Below, one piece after another: positions 24,147 to 33,665 of a DNA stretch of 64,000 nt. Made by a program: the position numbers and the translations under genes. This DNA is from Ignavibacteriales bacterium (lineage in GTDB: Bacteria; Bacteroidota; Ignavibacteria; Ignavibacteriales; Ignavibacteriaceae): contig JADJIH010000029.1 in the NCBI GenBank assembly GCA_016707115.1, positions 1 to 64,000 on the forward strand, given 5' to 3'. Below the pieces are notes generated by a model. That model was not told where the DNA came from. It was given only the letters and a program-made list of their open reading frames with translations, and ran no database searches. How positions within the stretch are numbered: position 1 is the first letter of the stretch; each line of letters starts with the position of its first letter.

Positions 24147-25085
24147 TTAATTATTTAGTTCATTAAAAATTTTCAATCCATTTTCTTTGTCTTTGTTCAT
24201 CTGGTTGATCAATTCTTCTGCAGAATTAAATTTTTCTTCTCCGCGAAGTCGTTCAACCAATTCAATTATTACAACTTCACCATAAATTTCACGATTGAAG
24301 TTATATATATATGTCTCCGTAACAAGTTCACCTGCATTATAAAATGTTGGGCGCTTACCAATACTTAAAAGACCAATATGTGTTTCGTTTCCTAGAAGAA
24401 CTCTAACAGCATAAATACCAATTGCAGGAAGTAATTTTTCCTGCGATGATAATTTTATGTTTGCAGTTGGAAAACCAAGTTCTCTTCCCCGTTTATCTCC
24501 GCCAATTACAGTTCCGCTAAAAGAATAATTTCTGCCAAGTAAACTATTCGCTTTTTTAAGATCACCATCTATTAAAGCATTTCTTATCTTTGTACTGCTA
24601 ACAACTTCATCGTTGACGTAAAAAGCATCAACTGTTGTAACAGAAAATTTTTCTTTCGCCCCAATATTTTTTAGAAGCTCAACATTTCCGCTTCTGCCTT
24701 TTCCAAAATGATGATCATGTCCAAGGACTATTTCACTTAAGCCAATTCCATTTACCAGATAGTCATAAATAAATTCTTCAGCAGTAAGTGATGCAAATTC
24801 TTTTGTAAAATTGATTGTTAAAAAATTTTCAACTCCATGTTTTTCAAGAAGCGCTCTTCTCTCTTCCTGAGTTGTCAGCATTTTAACATTGTTACCTGAA
24901 CCCAATACTGTTCTAGGGTGCGGATGAAATGTAATAACAACATTTCTGCAGCCCTTTTCTTTTGAACAGTCAACCAGCTTATCAATTATTTTCAAATGAC
25001 CGGGATGAATTCCATCAAATGTGCCAAGAGTAAGAATAGTATTTTTATTCTTTGTTAAATCTTTAATACTATCAAAAACTTGCAT
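24147..25085 (-). CDS. ribF: bifunctional riboflavin kinase / FAD synthetase
   Basis: The product is 312 residues. The N-terminal nucleotidyltransferase half shows LTLGTFDGIHPGHLKI (the GxFDGxHxGH site) near residue 18 and LGHDHHFGKGRSG. VSSTKIRNALIDGDL near residue 165 follows. The C-terminal kinase half has GTVIGGDKRGRELGFPTANI and the late LRGEEKFNSAEELINQM. It makes FMN and then FAD. It is part of the truB-ribF-rpsO-pnp run. Confidence 0.97.
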   Translation of the reverse strand: MQVFDSIKDLTKNKNTILTLGTFDGIHPGHLKIIDKLVDCSKEKGCRNVVITFHPHPRTVLGSGNNVKMLTTQEERRALLEKHGVENFLTINFTKEFASLTAEEFIYDYLVNGIGLSEIVLGHDHHFGKGRSGNVELLKNIGAKEKFSVTTVDAFYVNDEVVSSTKIRNALIDGDLKKANSLLGRNYSFSGTVIGGDKRGRELGFPTANIKLSSQEKLLPAIGIYAVRVLLGNETHIGLLSIGKRPTFYNAGELVTETYIYNFNREIYGEVVIIELVERLRGEEKFNSAEELINQMNKDKENGLKIFNELNN

Positions 25086-25141
25086 CTATAATTTCATCGC
25101 GATAACTAATTAAAAATCCTTTTCTTTTCTGCACTGCTAAC

Positions 25142-25861
25142 TCAATTTTGCTGCTGATTCTGAACTAAATTAAATTTTGTTGTTAACTCTTCCAAATCGC
25201 AAGCATCCTCAACTTTATAATCACCAATTTCAGTTCTTCGCAACAAACTTAAAATCCCGCCGCAGCCAAGTTCTTTCCCAAAATCATCAGCAATAACTCT
25301 TATGTATGTTCCTTTTGAGCATGCAATTTCAAAATGTATATCCGGCAATTCAATCTTTGTTATATCAAACGAAAATATTTCTACTTGCCTTGGCGCCCGT
25401 TCAACTTCTTTTCCGGCACGTGCAAGCTTATAAAGGGCTTTGCCCTTATGCTTTAACGCCGAAAACATTGGTGGAATTTGTTCAATATTTCCTAAGAACT
25501 TATTTCTGGTTGAAAGAATTACTTCTTCACTTAAATCTTCCGGCAAAACTTTTTCAGTAATTTCAGTTGCCAAATCCATTGAAGGCGAAGATTTACCGAG
25601 AGTAATTATTCCAGTATATTTTTTTCTTTGCGCTTGATATTCAGAAATCTCTTTAGTTTTCTTACCCGTGCAAACGATAAGTAGTCCCGTTGCAAGTGGG
25701 TCAAGAGTTCCTGCGTGCCCCACTTTTTTAACTTTTGTTAATCTTCTAACACGACTTACAACATTAAACGAAGTCCAGTTTACAGGTTTATCTATCAGTA
25801 AAACCTGCCCGGCTAAATAATCAAGATTCTGAGGATCCTTCGTTTGTTTTGTTATCATCAT
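25142..25861 (-). CDS. truB: tRNA pseudouridine-55 synthase
   Basis: The product is 239 residues. LIDKPVNWTSFNVVSRVRR and VGHAGTLDPLATGLLIVCTG (catalytic Asp in the HAGTLDPLA motif) are followed by TLGKSSPSMD and the later GTYIRVIADDFGKELG. The enzyme makes the pseudouridine in the T-loop of tRNA. The C-terminus is short, without the PUA extension of larger homologues. Its start lies 41 nt inside the rbfA 3' end; no better ATG exists, so the overlap seems real and implies coupled translation. Confidence 0.96.
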   Translation of the reverse strand: MMITKQTKDPQNLDYLAGQVLLIDKPVNWTSFNVVSRVRRLTKVKKVGHAGTLDPLATGLLIVCTGKKTKEISEYQAQRKKYTGIITLGKSSPSMDLATEITEKVLPEDLSEEVILSTRNKFLGNIEQIPPMFSALKHKGKALYKLARAGKEVERAPRQVEIFSFDITKIELPDIHFEIACSKGTYIRVIADDFGKELGCGGILSLLRRTEIGDYKVEDACDLEELTTKFNLVQNQQQN

Positions 25862-26195
25862 TTTCGTGTATTTTCTTAATCAATCCTTCTATCTTTTCAA
25901 CGTAATCAAGTGTATCATCAATAAAAAATTTTAGTTCAGGTATAAATTTAATTCTTATCCTGTGTGCTAATTCGGATCTTATAAATCCTTTCTTATCTTC
26001 AATCTTGCTAAGAACAAGTTCTCTCTTTTCTTTTTCAAAAACTGATAAATAAATTTTTGCCAATTTAAGATCCGGACTAACTCTTACATTTGTAATTGTT
26101 ATAAATCCGAGATCTACATGAGAAAGCTTATGCAGGAAAATAAGACTAATCTCTTCTTTAATAAGATGTTCAACTTTGTCGATTCTATGAGACAT
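25821..26195 (-). CDS. rbfA: ribosome-binding factor A
   Basis: The product is 124 residues. It has a KH-type fold with VEHLIKEEISLIF, VDLGFITITNVRVSPDLKLAKIYLSVF and AHRIRIKFIPELKFFIDDTLDY. RbfA binds the small ribosomal subunit and helps finish the 16S rRNA 5' end. It sits between infB and truB, as in most bacteria. Confidence 0.96.
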   Translation of the reverse strand: MSHRIDKVEHLIKEEISLIFLHKLSHVDLGFITITNVRVSPDLKLAKIYLSVFEKEKRELVLSKIEDKKGFIRSELAHRIRIKFIPELKFFIDDTLDYVEKIEGLIKKIHENDDNKTNEGSSES

Positions 26196-26221
26196 TTATT
26201 TTCCACTCGATCTAAAAATAA

Positions 26222-28861
26222 TTACGCTAATGTTTTCTTTGTTTCTATAAGTTTAAATGCTTCGATAATATCGCCTACTTTTATATCATTAAAGTTTTCG
26301 ATGTTCAATCCGCATTCATAACCGGCATCAACTTCTTTAACATCATCTTTGAATCTTCTTAAGTTACCAATACCGCCTTCGTGGATTACAATTCCATCAC
26401 GAATCAATCTGATCTTATTATTTCTGGTAATCTTGCCGTCAAGCACATAACATCCGGCAACTGTTCCGGATTTTGGAACTTTGAAAGTATCACGAATTTC
26501 AATTGTTCCTGTTACTTCTTCAGAAATTAATGGAGATAATAATCCTTCTAATGCTGATTTAACTTCACTAATAGCATTGTAAATAACGCTGTAAAGTCTA
26601 ATATCTACTTTTTGATTTTCCGCAAGTTTTCTTGCATTGATATTCGGACGAACATGGAAACCGATTATAATTGCATTTGATGCTGCAGCAAGAAGAACAT
26701 CACTTTCAGAAATTCCGCCCACACCCTTGTGTATAACGCGAACAATAACTTCCTGATTGCTGAGTTTCATCAACGAATCGGAAAGTGCTTCAACAGAACC
26801 ATCCACATCGCCTTTAACAATAAGTGCTAGTTCTTTAACTCCGCCAATACTAATTTGTTTAGCAAGTTCATCAAGAGTGATATGATGAATTTGTTTTTGA
26901 TCTTGTTCTCTTTTTAACTGCTGTCTCTTCAAACTTATTTCGCGTGCTTCACGTTCTGATTCAAGAACAATAAAAGTATCACCTGCCTGCGGTGCGCCTT
27001 CAAACCCAAGCACAAGTACCGGTGTTGATGGAGGAGCTTCTTTTACTTTGTTTCCTCTTTCATCAAACATCGCTCTAACTTTTCCGTGATGAATTCCTGC
27101 AACAAACGGATCGCCAATTCTTAATGTTCCTTTTTGAACAAGAATTGTTGCGGTTATACCGCGTCCTTTATCTAATTCTGCTTCAACTACGGCACCACGA
27201 GTTAATCTATCCGGATTAGCTTTGAGATCTAACAAGTCAGCTTCAAGCACAATCTTTTCAAGAAGTAAATCAACATTCAATCCTGTTTTTGCAGATAGAT
27301 GAACGCACTGATATTTTCCGCCCCAGTCTTCAACAAGAACATTTCTATCAGCCATTTGCTGTTTAATTTTATCAGGATTCGCACCAGGTTTATCAATTTT
27401 ATTTATTGCAATAATTATCGGTACACCTGCGGCCTGCGCGTGATTTAAAGCTTCAACTGTTTGAGGCATTACCGCATCATCAGCAGCAACAACAAGAACA
27501 ACAATATCTGTAAGCTGCGCACCACGTGCTCTCATTGCAGTAAACGCTTCGTGACCAGGTGTATCAAGAAAAGCTATTTGTTTTCCTTCACCTATATCAA
27601 CTCTGTATGCACCGATGTGTTGAGTTATACCACCGGATTCACCTGCCACAACATTTGTTCTTCTTATATAATCGAGAAGTGATGTTTTACCGTGATCAAC
27701 GTGACCCATAATTGTTACAACGGGAGGTCTTGTTTGTAAATCCTCTTCCTCATCTTCAATATCTTCAAGTACTTCGGCAGTATATTCTTTTTGAAACTCT
27801 ACTTCAAAACCAAACTCATCAGCAACAAGTGTAATGTTTTCAACATCAAGTCTTTGATTAATTGAAACCATTAATCCAAGACCTATACACTTGGAAATTA
27901 CATCGCCAACAGGAACTTCCATAAGATTAGCAAGTTCACTTACTGCTATAAACTCATTAACTCTAATAATGTTTTTATCTAAAGTCCTTAATTCTTCTAA
28001 TCTCTCTTCTTCAGCTTCTCTTTCTCGTCTCTTCTTTTTTCTGGATGAAGCTCTGTTGGTTGTTGCTGTATCATCCATACTCAACATGGTTTTCTTTATT
28101 GCGGCTTTAACATCCTTCTCATCAATTTCAAACTTCTTAACACGTTTTCTTTTTTTAGCTACTGGTGTTTCTTCCGGAGTAACCTCTGTTGTAGTTTTCT
28201 TCTTAGTCTTCGGTCTTTTCTTTTTCTTTATAGCATCAGAAGATGATTCAGTTGTTTCAGGTTTTCCGTCCGGTGCTTTTTGTGTAACTGGAAGTCTCTT
28301 AACCTGAGGTTTTGGTTTTTTGTCTTCACCCAAATCCATTTTACCAACAACAGTTAATCCTCTTTTTTTACCTGCTTCTGTATTCTTTGGTGAAACAAAT
28401 TTTTCAGGTACTGGAGGAACAACTGGTTTTTCGGGAACAACTACTTCAGGTTCTTTTTCAACAATTACTTCTGCTGCAGGCACTACTACTTCTTCAACAA
28501 CGCTTATCTCTTCAACAGGCTGAACTTCTTCCTCAACAGGAACATCAGTAATTACAATTTCCTTTACTTCCTCTTCCTGAACAGGCTCTTCTTCTATCTT
28601 AAGTACTTTTTCATCTTTTTCAGTTTTATCAGCACGTTTCTTATTGAACTCTGCTATTTTCTTATAATGCTGCTCAGCCTTTTCTATATCCTTTTTAAAG
28701 TGAGCGTTAATCTCTCCAATCATTTCTTCTGTAAGAATAGATTGATGAGATTTGACCTCATGTCCTTTAGTTTTCAGAAACTCAATAAGATTTTCCGAAG
28801 AAAGATTGATCTCTGCTGCGAACTTATATAATCTAATTTTGGGCGATTTTGTTTCAGACAT
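26222..28861 (-). CDS. infB: translation initiation factor IF-2
   Basis: The product is 879 residues. An N-terminal helix-turn domain (IRLYKFAAEINLSSENLIEFL) is followed by a long Glu/Val/Pro- and Lys-rich low-complexity linker (about 80-260), then the second IF2N domain. The G domain has G1 GHVDHGKTSLLDYIRR near residue 385, DTPGHEAFTAMRARG and NKIDKP. Domains II to IV end with VGDIIEAFKLI. IF-2 brings initiator tRNA to the small subunit. Confidence 0.98.
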   Translation of the reverse strand: MSETKSPKIRLYKFAAEINLSSENLIEFLKTKGHEVKSHQSILTEEMIGEINAHFKKDIEKAEQHYKKIAEFNKKRADKTEKDEKVLKIEEEPVQEEEVKEIVITDVPVEEEVQPVEEISVVEEVVVPAAEVIVEKEPEVVVPEKPVVPPVPEKFVSPKNTEAGKKRGLTVVGKMDLGEDKKPKPQVKRLPVTQKAPDGKPETTESSSDAIKKKKRPKTKKKTTTEVTPEETPVAKKRKRVKKFEIDEKDVKAAIKKTMLSMDDTATTNRASSRKKKRREREAEEERLEELRTLDKNIIRVNEFIAVSELANLMEVPVGDVISKCIGLGLMVSINQRLDVENITLVADEFGFEVEFQKEYTAEVLEDIEDEEEDLQTRPPVVTIMGHVDHGKTSLLDYIRRTNVVAGESGGITQHIGAYRVDIGEGKQIAFLDTPGHEAFTAMRARGAQLTDIVVLVVAADDAVMPQTVEALNHAQAAGVPIIIAINKIDKPGANPDKIKQQMADRNVLVEDWGGKYQCVHLSAKTGLNVDLLLEKIVLEADLLDLKANPDRLTRGAVVEAELDKGRGITATILVQKGTLRIGDPFVAGIHHGKVRAMFDERGNKVKEAPPSTPVLVLGFEGAPQAGDTFIVLESEREAREISLKRQQLKREQDQKQIHHITLDELAKQISIGGVKELALIVKGDVDGSVEALSDSLMKLSNQEVIVRVIHKGVGGISESDVLLAAASNAIIIGFHVRPNINARKLAENQKVDIRLYSVIYNAISEVKSALEGLLSPLISEEVTGTIEIRDTFKVPKSGTVAGCYVLDGKITRNNKIRLIRDGIVIHEGGIGNLRRFKDDVKEVDAGYECGLNIENFNDIKVGDIIEAFKLIETKKTLA

Positions 28862-28883
28862 TTATTAGTTACCTTTTCTTAGG

Positions 28884-30131
28884 CTATTCCTCTTCTTCAA
28901 ACTGCGATTTAATTATTTCTAAGATTTCTTCAATCTTCTCAGCATCAAACTCTTCGATCTCTTTTAGTTTTTCAGGTCCCGCAGTTAACACTTCAATAGC
29001 GGTATCATATCTGTGATTGATAAGTATCTCATAAACTTCAGCACCAAGCTCTTCTTTAATATCGATTAGCTCAATATCTTCTTCATATTCTTCAAACGGT
29101 TTTTCTTCACGTAAGATTTCAATTTCATAACCGGTTAGTCTCATGGCTAATCTAATATTCACACCGTTTCTACCAACGATAAGTGAAACCTGATCGCTGT
29201 CTGCGGTTACTATAGCTTTTTTCTCATCTTCATCAAGCTCTATTTTCTTAAGCTTTGCAGGAGCTAATGATTTCTGTATGAAAATTATAGGATCATCAGA
29301 ATAACTAACAACATCTATATTTTCATTGTTAAGCTCGCGTACAATTGCGTGGATTCTAACGCCTTTCATACCAACGCAGGCACCAACAGCATCTATTCTT
29401 GAATCCTGAGATTCAACTGCAATCTTTGCTCTTTCACCTGGTTCACGTGCAATTGATTTTATCTCAATAATTCCGTCATAAATTTCTGGAATTTCAATTT
29501 CAAACAATCTTCTTAAAAACATATTGTCTGATCTTGAAATAACTATTACCGGTCCGCTGTTTCCTTTTCTTACTTCCTTAACGATAGCTCTTATCGTTTC
29601 TCCCTTTTTATATTTCTCAAAAGGAATTTGTTCATTACGCGGAAGTACGAGTTCATTCTTGTTATGATTAACAAGAATATCATTTTTTCTTATCTGATAA
29701 ATATCACCAACAACAATTTCACCAAGCAGTTCATTGTATTCGTTGTAGATAATTTCTTTTTCAAGCTCACGTATTTTTTGATTAAGACTTTGTTTAGCAA
29801 GTACAACAAGTCTTCTTCCTAAAGATGCAAGTTCGATTTTTTCAACAAAATCTTCTCCAACTTCAAGATCGTCCTGGTTGCCTTTTTTATTTACTTCATC
29901 AATACTTATTTGTCTGTTGGGATCTTCAACAACATCTACAATTTCTCTTTCAAGAAATATCTCTATATCGCCTCTATCCATATTAACAACTACATCAAAC
30001 TTAGCTTCCTCGCCGTATTTTTTCTTTACGAGCAATCCAAATATTTCCTCGAGTATGCCGCCGAGTACGTCTTTATCAATGCCTTTTTCCCTCACCATCT
30101 GTGCAAAGGATTCGACAATATCATAGTTCAT
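28884..30131 (-). CDS. nusA: transcription termination/antitermination factor NusA
   Basis: The product is 415 residues. The N-terminal RNA polymerase-binding domain is followed by an S1 domain (GEIVVGDIYQIRKNDILV, near residue 138) and two KH domains (GACVGMKGVRIHAIVREL and VSLIVGRNGVNIRLAMRLTG). An acidic C-terminal extension resembles a degenerate helix-hairpin-helix repeat. NusA controls pausing, termination and antitermination. It lies between rimP and infB. Confidence 0.97.
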   Translation of the reverse strand: MNYDIVESFAQMVREKGIDKDVLGGILEEIFGLLVKKKYGEEAKFDVVVNMDRGDIEIFLEREIVDVVEDPNRQISIDEVNKKGNQDDLEVGEDFVEKIELASLGRRLVVLAKQSLNQKIRELEKEIIYNEYNELLGEIVVGDIYQIRKNDILVNHNKNELVLPRNEQIPFEKYKKGETIRAIVKEVRKGNSGPVIVISRSDNMFLRRLFEIEIPEIYDGIIEIKSIAREPGERAKIAVESQDSRIDAVGACVGMKGVRIHAIVRELNNENIDVVSYSDDPIIFIQKSLAPAKLKKIELDEDEKKAIVTADSDQVSLIVGRNGVNIRLAMRLTGYEIEILREEKPFEEYEEDIELIDIKEELGAEVYEILINHRYDTAIEVLTAGPEKLKEIEEFDAEKIEEILEIIKSQFEEEE

Positions 30132-30146
30132 TTACTTTCTCCTCTT

Positions 30147-30602
30147 CTAAGAAAAACTAATTATAACTTTTGCAGTTGTTATGTTTTTAAATTCAATTAA
30201 AACTTCTTTTTTATCAGAAAGAAAAGTTAACTCTTCTCTTTCTACGGATAATAACTTTCCGGTTATAGTTCTGGTCTCGTCTTCGGCTTTATAAGTAACT
30301 TCAAAATTTCTGTTGATATGCTTTGGAAATTGTTTTAGAAATTTAAGCGGTCTATCAACACCGGGAGTAGAAACATCAAGTCTGTAAGCTTGTTGAATAA
30401 TATCCTGATCTTCTATAATGGAATTAATTTCGCGGCTTATCTCAGCAAGATTATCGGCATCAATGTTTTTTTCGGCATCAACAAAAACCTCAATTATCTT
30501 TTTTCTGTTGTCGCCTCTAAAACTAATATCGATCACAAAAAAGTTTAACTTTTCTGCGATTTCATTAGAAATTCGAACTATATTTTCTTTAATTATATCC
30601 AT
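30147..30602 (-). CDS. rimP: ribosome maturation factor RimP
   Basis: The product is 151 residues from the ATG at 30602 (MDIIKENIVRISNEI). A TTG at 30623 would add seven residues but lies inside a terminator-like hairpin, so it is not preferred. The family core is VDAEKNIDADNLAEISREINSIIE and YRLDVSTPGVDRPLKF. RimP helps assemble the 30S subunit. It is the first gene of the nusA-infB cluster. Confidence 0.93.
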   Translation of the reverse strand: MDIIKENIVRISNEIAEKLNFFVIDISFRGDNRKKIIEVFVDAEKNIDADNLAEISREINSIIEDQDIIQQAYRLDVSTPGVDRPLKFLKQFPKHINRNFEVTYKAEDETRTITGKLLSVEREELTFLSDKKEVLIEFKNITTAKVIISFS

Positions 30603-30608
30603 ACTAAC

Positions 30609-30630
30609 AAAAAACGCCCTCAACGGGGCG
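30609..30630 (-). terminator. terminator-like hairpin in the rimP leader
   Basis: On the minus strand CGCCC, loop CGTTGA, GGGCG (30630-30615) is followed by TTTTTT (30614-30609), and the rimP ATG follows six bases later at 30602. The stem is short (5 bp) but GC-only. With no gene upstream on the same strand within 148 nt, it may act as a leader attenuator for the nusA-infB operon. It could equally be a chance hairpin. Confidence 0.5.
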
Positions 30631-30777
30631 AATCACTAAGCCAAAAATAGGATTAATTATTATGACAAACAAGAAAATGTTTGGAACAGATTTTTAAGTA
30701 AATCTTTGAAATAGCGTTAAAAATCCAATAAAACCTATTTTAGAATCATTCCCAGGAATTTATGCTTAAGTTAAAAT

Positions 30778-31415
30778 TTACTTTAGAACCATCATCTTCT
30801 TAGTTGAAACATAACTGCCTGCTTGTAAACGATAAATATAAACTCCGCTAGCAAAGCTTACTGCATTAAAATCAACTTCATAATAACCGGGGTCTTTCTG
30901 CTCATTAACTAAGGTTCTCACTTCGTTTCCCAAAATATCATAAATAATTAAGCTAAGGTTGCCCTTTCGACCCTGACATTTGGGATGCTATAACGAATCT
31001 TTGTTGTTGGATTAAATGGATTTGGGTAATTTTGTTCTAACTTATATTCTGTTGGTAAAGCATATTGTAAAATAAACTGTTTGGTTAAGTAAATAGATTT
31101 ATTATCAGTAATCATAAATTCAATTGTATCAGCTTCAACATTTCCGATATTGTAATCAACATCAAAAGTAAAAGCTATTTCAGTTTCTTCACCTTGAGTT
31201 ATATTCTCAATCATTTTTTCTGTTTGATTAAAAGTTAAGTGATTTGAGTTTTTAATTAGCTTCACTTCAAGATCAGTTGCTGATTCTGTTAATGATATGT
31301 TAGATAGCTCAAGCACAATTTGATTGTTTTTAACTCCCGGTTGAATACTGTATGAGTTTTGAGCTGATATTATTGAGGATAATAAAATTACAATTGTGAT
31401 TATTTTAATTTCCAT
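30778..31415 (-). pseudogene. short secreted T9SS protein, frame broken in the tail
   Basis: The start is taken at the ATG at 31415 (MEIKIITIVILLSSIISAQ, a signal peptide). An upstream in-frame start at 31505 would add a repeat-derived sequence. The middle is a beta-rich domain of about 120 residues resembling cohesin-like or Ig-like folds. The T9SS tail begins LEQNYPNPFNPTTKIRYSIPNV, then the frame changes near 30965. Reading on in the second frame gives LSLIIYDILGNEV and ends STKKMMVLK at 30778. The stretch GTCAGGGTCGAAAGGGCAAC at the break looks inserted compared with other tails here. Without the tail the product would not be exported by T9SS. Confidence 0.7.
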
Positions 31416-31445
31416 TTTACAGTTCCATTGTTTAATTGTTGTTTT

Positions 31446-31509
31446 CTCTGTGTATCTCCGTGTATTCTCTGTGTAAGAATTCAAATCAATTTCACGGAGA
31501 AACACAGAG
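31446..31509. repeat. 17-bp imperfect inverted repeat
   Basis: CTCTGTGTATCTCCGTG (31446-31462) faces CACGGAGAAACACAGAG (31493-31509) around a 30-nt AT-rich loop. It lies upstream of the short T9SS gene. Further half-copies of the CTCTGTGT motif lie around it. Confidence 0.6.
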
Positions 31510-31569
31510 TTTTTGCACCGAGAACCACTGAGTTTAATTGTACATTATACATTGTAAATTCTACATTAC

Positions 31570-33654
31570 TTAAGGAACATTAAGTAAAATTTCCACCAAA
31601 TTGTTTACAGAAATATCCTGCTGTTTATCTAAACTAACACTTCCGTATGTTACTCTAAAACTTAAGTTTGCTGGTAATAACTCTTTTGTTGCTATACCAC
31701 TTGAGTTTGTTGACCCAAGATTTCTCCAGGCACCGGAGTAATATTTTACTGCTGCATTATTTATCGGCTCATTAGTGCTTGTCTTGCTTACTTTTACAGA
31801 ACAAAGAACAGTATTAAAATCCACAACTGGATTTGTACTTAAGTTTTGCTGTTTATCATTAGAAACATATTCATAAGTCATTCTAAAACTATAATTAACT
31901 GGAAGTAGTTCTTTGTACGCAACTCCATTTGATGTTGTACCAAAGCTTCTCCAAGCACCGGCATAATAATGAACTGTTCCTGCATCGATGAGACTACCTA
32001 AACTATTTTTTAATTGCACTGCTGCATTAACCGTTTGAAAAACTACTGTCGAATCTGAAGAAAGATTTTGTTGTTTGTCTATGCTGGAATATTCATAAGT
32101 CATTCTAAAGCTGTAATTGATTGGAAGTAGTTCTTTATATGCAACTCCGTTTGATGTTGTACCAAAGCTTCTCCACGCTCCAGCATAATATTGAACTGTT
32201 CCTGCATCTATGAGATTACCAAGACTATTTTTTAATTGCACTACTGCATTTATCGTTGTAAATGTGTAAGTGTTGTTTTGTGCCGGTACATTATCCACTT
32301 GCTGACTTGCATACTCATAGAAAACTCTTATGCTTACATTAGCTCTTGTTGTTATAACCGTAAATGTCCCATCTCCGTTATTTACTGCATCTTTCCAGCT
32401 TCCCTCATAATACTTTACATTGCTTGCAGGTATTTGGTTACCCAAACTGTTTTTTAGGTTAACTAGTAAGTTTGGGTTTGCTGGCGGCTCCGGCAGCCTG
32501 TCTAAAATATATTGGGCATTCCAGTAAAGAAATTTCCAGCCCTCTATTGTTACAAAACGCGCGTCTGTGTTTAGTGAGTCCTTGTAAACATTATCTACCA
32601 AATCCTGGAATGCTTTTACCTGAACCCTGCAAGCAAGAGAATCTTCATTTTGTAAGTTTGTTTTTGCTGTTGTTAAAATGTCTTTTAGTTCATTTGAAAA
32701 TGCTAGATCGCTGAGCCAATTAATATTAAAACAATTATCTGCGGTTAAAATTAATAAATCGATCAACTCAGATTTAGTTTGATTGGAATCTGGAACATTT
32801 GGTATAAATTCTACAATTTCGCTTTCAACTAAGGATTTTATTATTGTGTCTTGTTCAACTGTTGAGTAGTCTTTCACAAACTGATAATTTTCTATAGTTC
32901 CAAATTGTTTAAGTAAAGAATCTGCGATAGTTCTGCGATAAGAAGATATTGGTTCAACTAATAGTCTTTCTTTCATAAGGCTTGGTAATTCAGAGTAATT
33001 AATTACAAAGAGGTACCACAATGAAGATATTCTTGCAGCATCATCAGGCTCATTTCTAAAAGAATTTACTAATATAGGAGCGGCCTCAGAAGGGTATTTT
33101 TCAGTGATAATAGCATTTGCCAAATACCTTGAAAATGAAGAACCTCGAAAATTTTGAGCATAATCAAAAATTATCTGTTTTGCCTGCTGCTGAAGATCTG
33201 GTCTATTTTCTATTATTTTTGGAAGAAGTGTTATATCGAATAAAAACTTTGATGTTTTAGCATTGTAATATTCAATGATATATTGTGCTGTAGTATACTC
33301 TCCCAATTCAATAAGTATTTTGGAACAATCATATCTGGTTTCAACAGGATCATCGCACTTGTCTGATGAGTCAATAGCAAGATGAGCTAAGTTTTGAACA
33401 TGAGTTGAACCTAGCTTTTGGAGTAGTCTTAAGTATATTCCTGTACAATCTCCATTTTGAGCTTTAGGTTCTAACTTAGGAATTGCTTCTGTTATCAAAT
33501 GCGATTCAACTTGCAAAATCGCTGGATAGTTTATCAGAATATTAGAACTATCTAAATTATTAATAATGATTTGCTTTTCTTCATTTGTCAGCTCTTGAGC
33601 AAAAAGGAAAGAAGAAGAAGTTAAAAGTACAATAAACAATAGTATATTTTTCAT
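31570..33654 (-). CDS. secreted protein with four tandem YYxGAW repeats
   Basis: The product is 694 residues. The signal peptide ends near FLFAQ. The first ~390 residues are helical, with spacing like HEAT/TPR-type repeats. The C-terminal ~300 residues are four tandem repeats of about 75 residues. Each repeat has a VxLKNSLGN or VKVSKTSTNE opening, a V(K/Q/H)YYxGAW(R/K) core, a short GTTSNGVAYKELLP-type hinge, and SFRxTYE followed by DKQQ. Repeats 2 and 3 are almost the same at protein and DNA level (about 31850-32280), pointing to recent duplication. No T9SS tail is seen, so export beyond the periplasm is unclear. No function can be assigned. Confidence 0.7.
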   Translation of the reverse strand: MKNILLFIVLLTSSSFLFAQELTNEEKQIIINNLDSSNILINYPAILQVESHLITEAIPKLEPKAQNGDCTGIYLRLLQKLGSTHVQNLAHLAIDSSDKCDDPVETRYDCSKILIELGEYTTAQYIIEYYNAKTSKFLFDITLLPKIIENRPDLQQQAKQIIFDYAQNFRGSSFSRYLANAIITEKYPSEAAPILVNSFRNEPDDAARISSLWYLFVINYSELPSLMKERLLVEPISSYRRTIADSLLKQFGTIENYQFVKDYSTVEQDTIIKSLVESEIVEFIPNVPDSNQTKSELIDLLILTADNCFNINWLSDLAFSNELKDILTTAKTNLQNEDSLACRVQVKAFQDLVDNVYKDSLNTDARFVTIEGWKFLYWNAQYILDRLPEPPANPNLLVNLKNSLGNQIPASNVKYYEGSWKDAVNNGDGTFTVITTRANVSIRVFYEYASQQVDNVPAQNNTYTFTTINAVVQLKNSLGNLIDAGTVQYYAGAWRSFGTTSNGVAYKELLPINYSFRMTYEYSSIDKQQNLSSDSTVVFQTVNAAVQLKNSLGSLIDAGTVHYYAGAWRSFGTTSNGVAYKELLPVNYSFRMTYEYVSNDKQQNLSTNPVVDFNTVLCSVKVSKTSTNEPINNAAVKYYSGAWRNLGSTNSSGIATKELLPANLSFRVTYGSVSLDKQQDISVNNLVEILLNVP

Positions 33655-33665
33655 TTTGCCCTCTT

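Noticed and set aside
30624..30777. tRNA or small RNA gene upstream of rimP
   Set aside because: No cloverleaf, T-loop (GGTTCRANYCC) or CCA-end pattern could be found in this AT-rich stretch.
31416..31505. Longer N-terminus for the short T9SS protein
   Set aside because: The extra 30 codons come from a CTCTGTGT/CACGGAGA inverted repeat and would precede the signal peptide; the ATG at 31415 starts a normal signal peptide.
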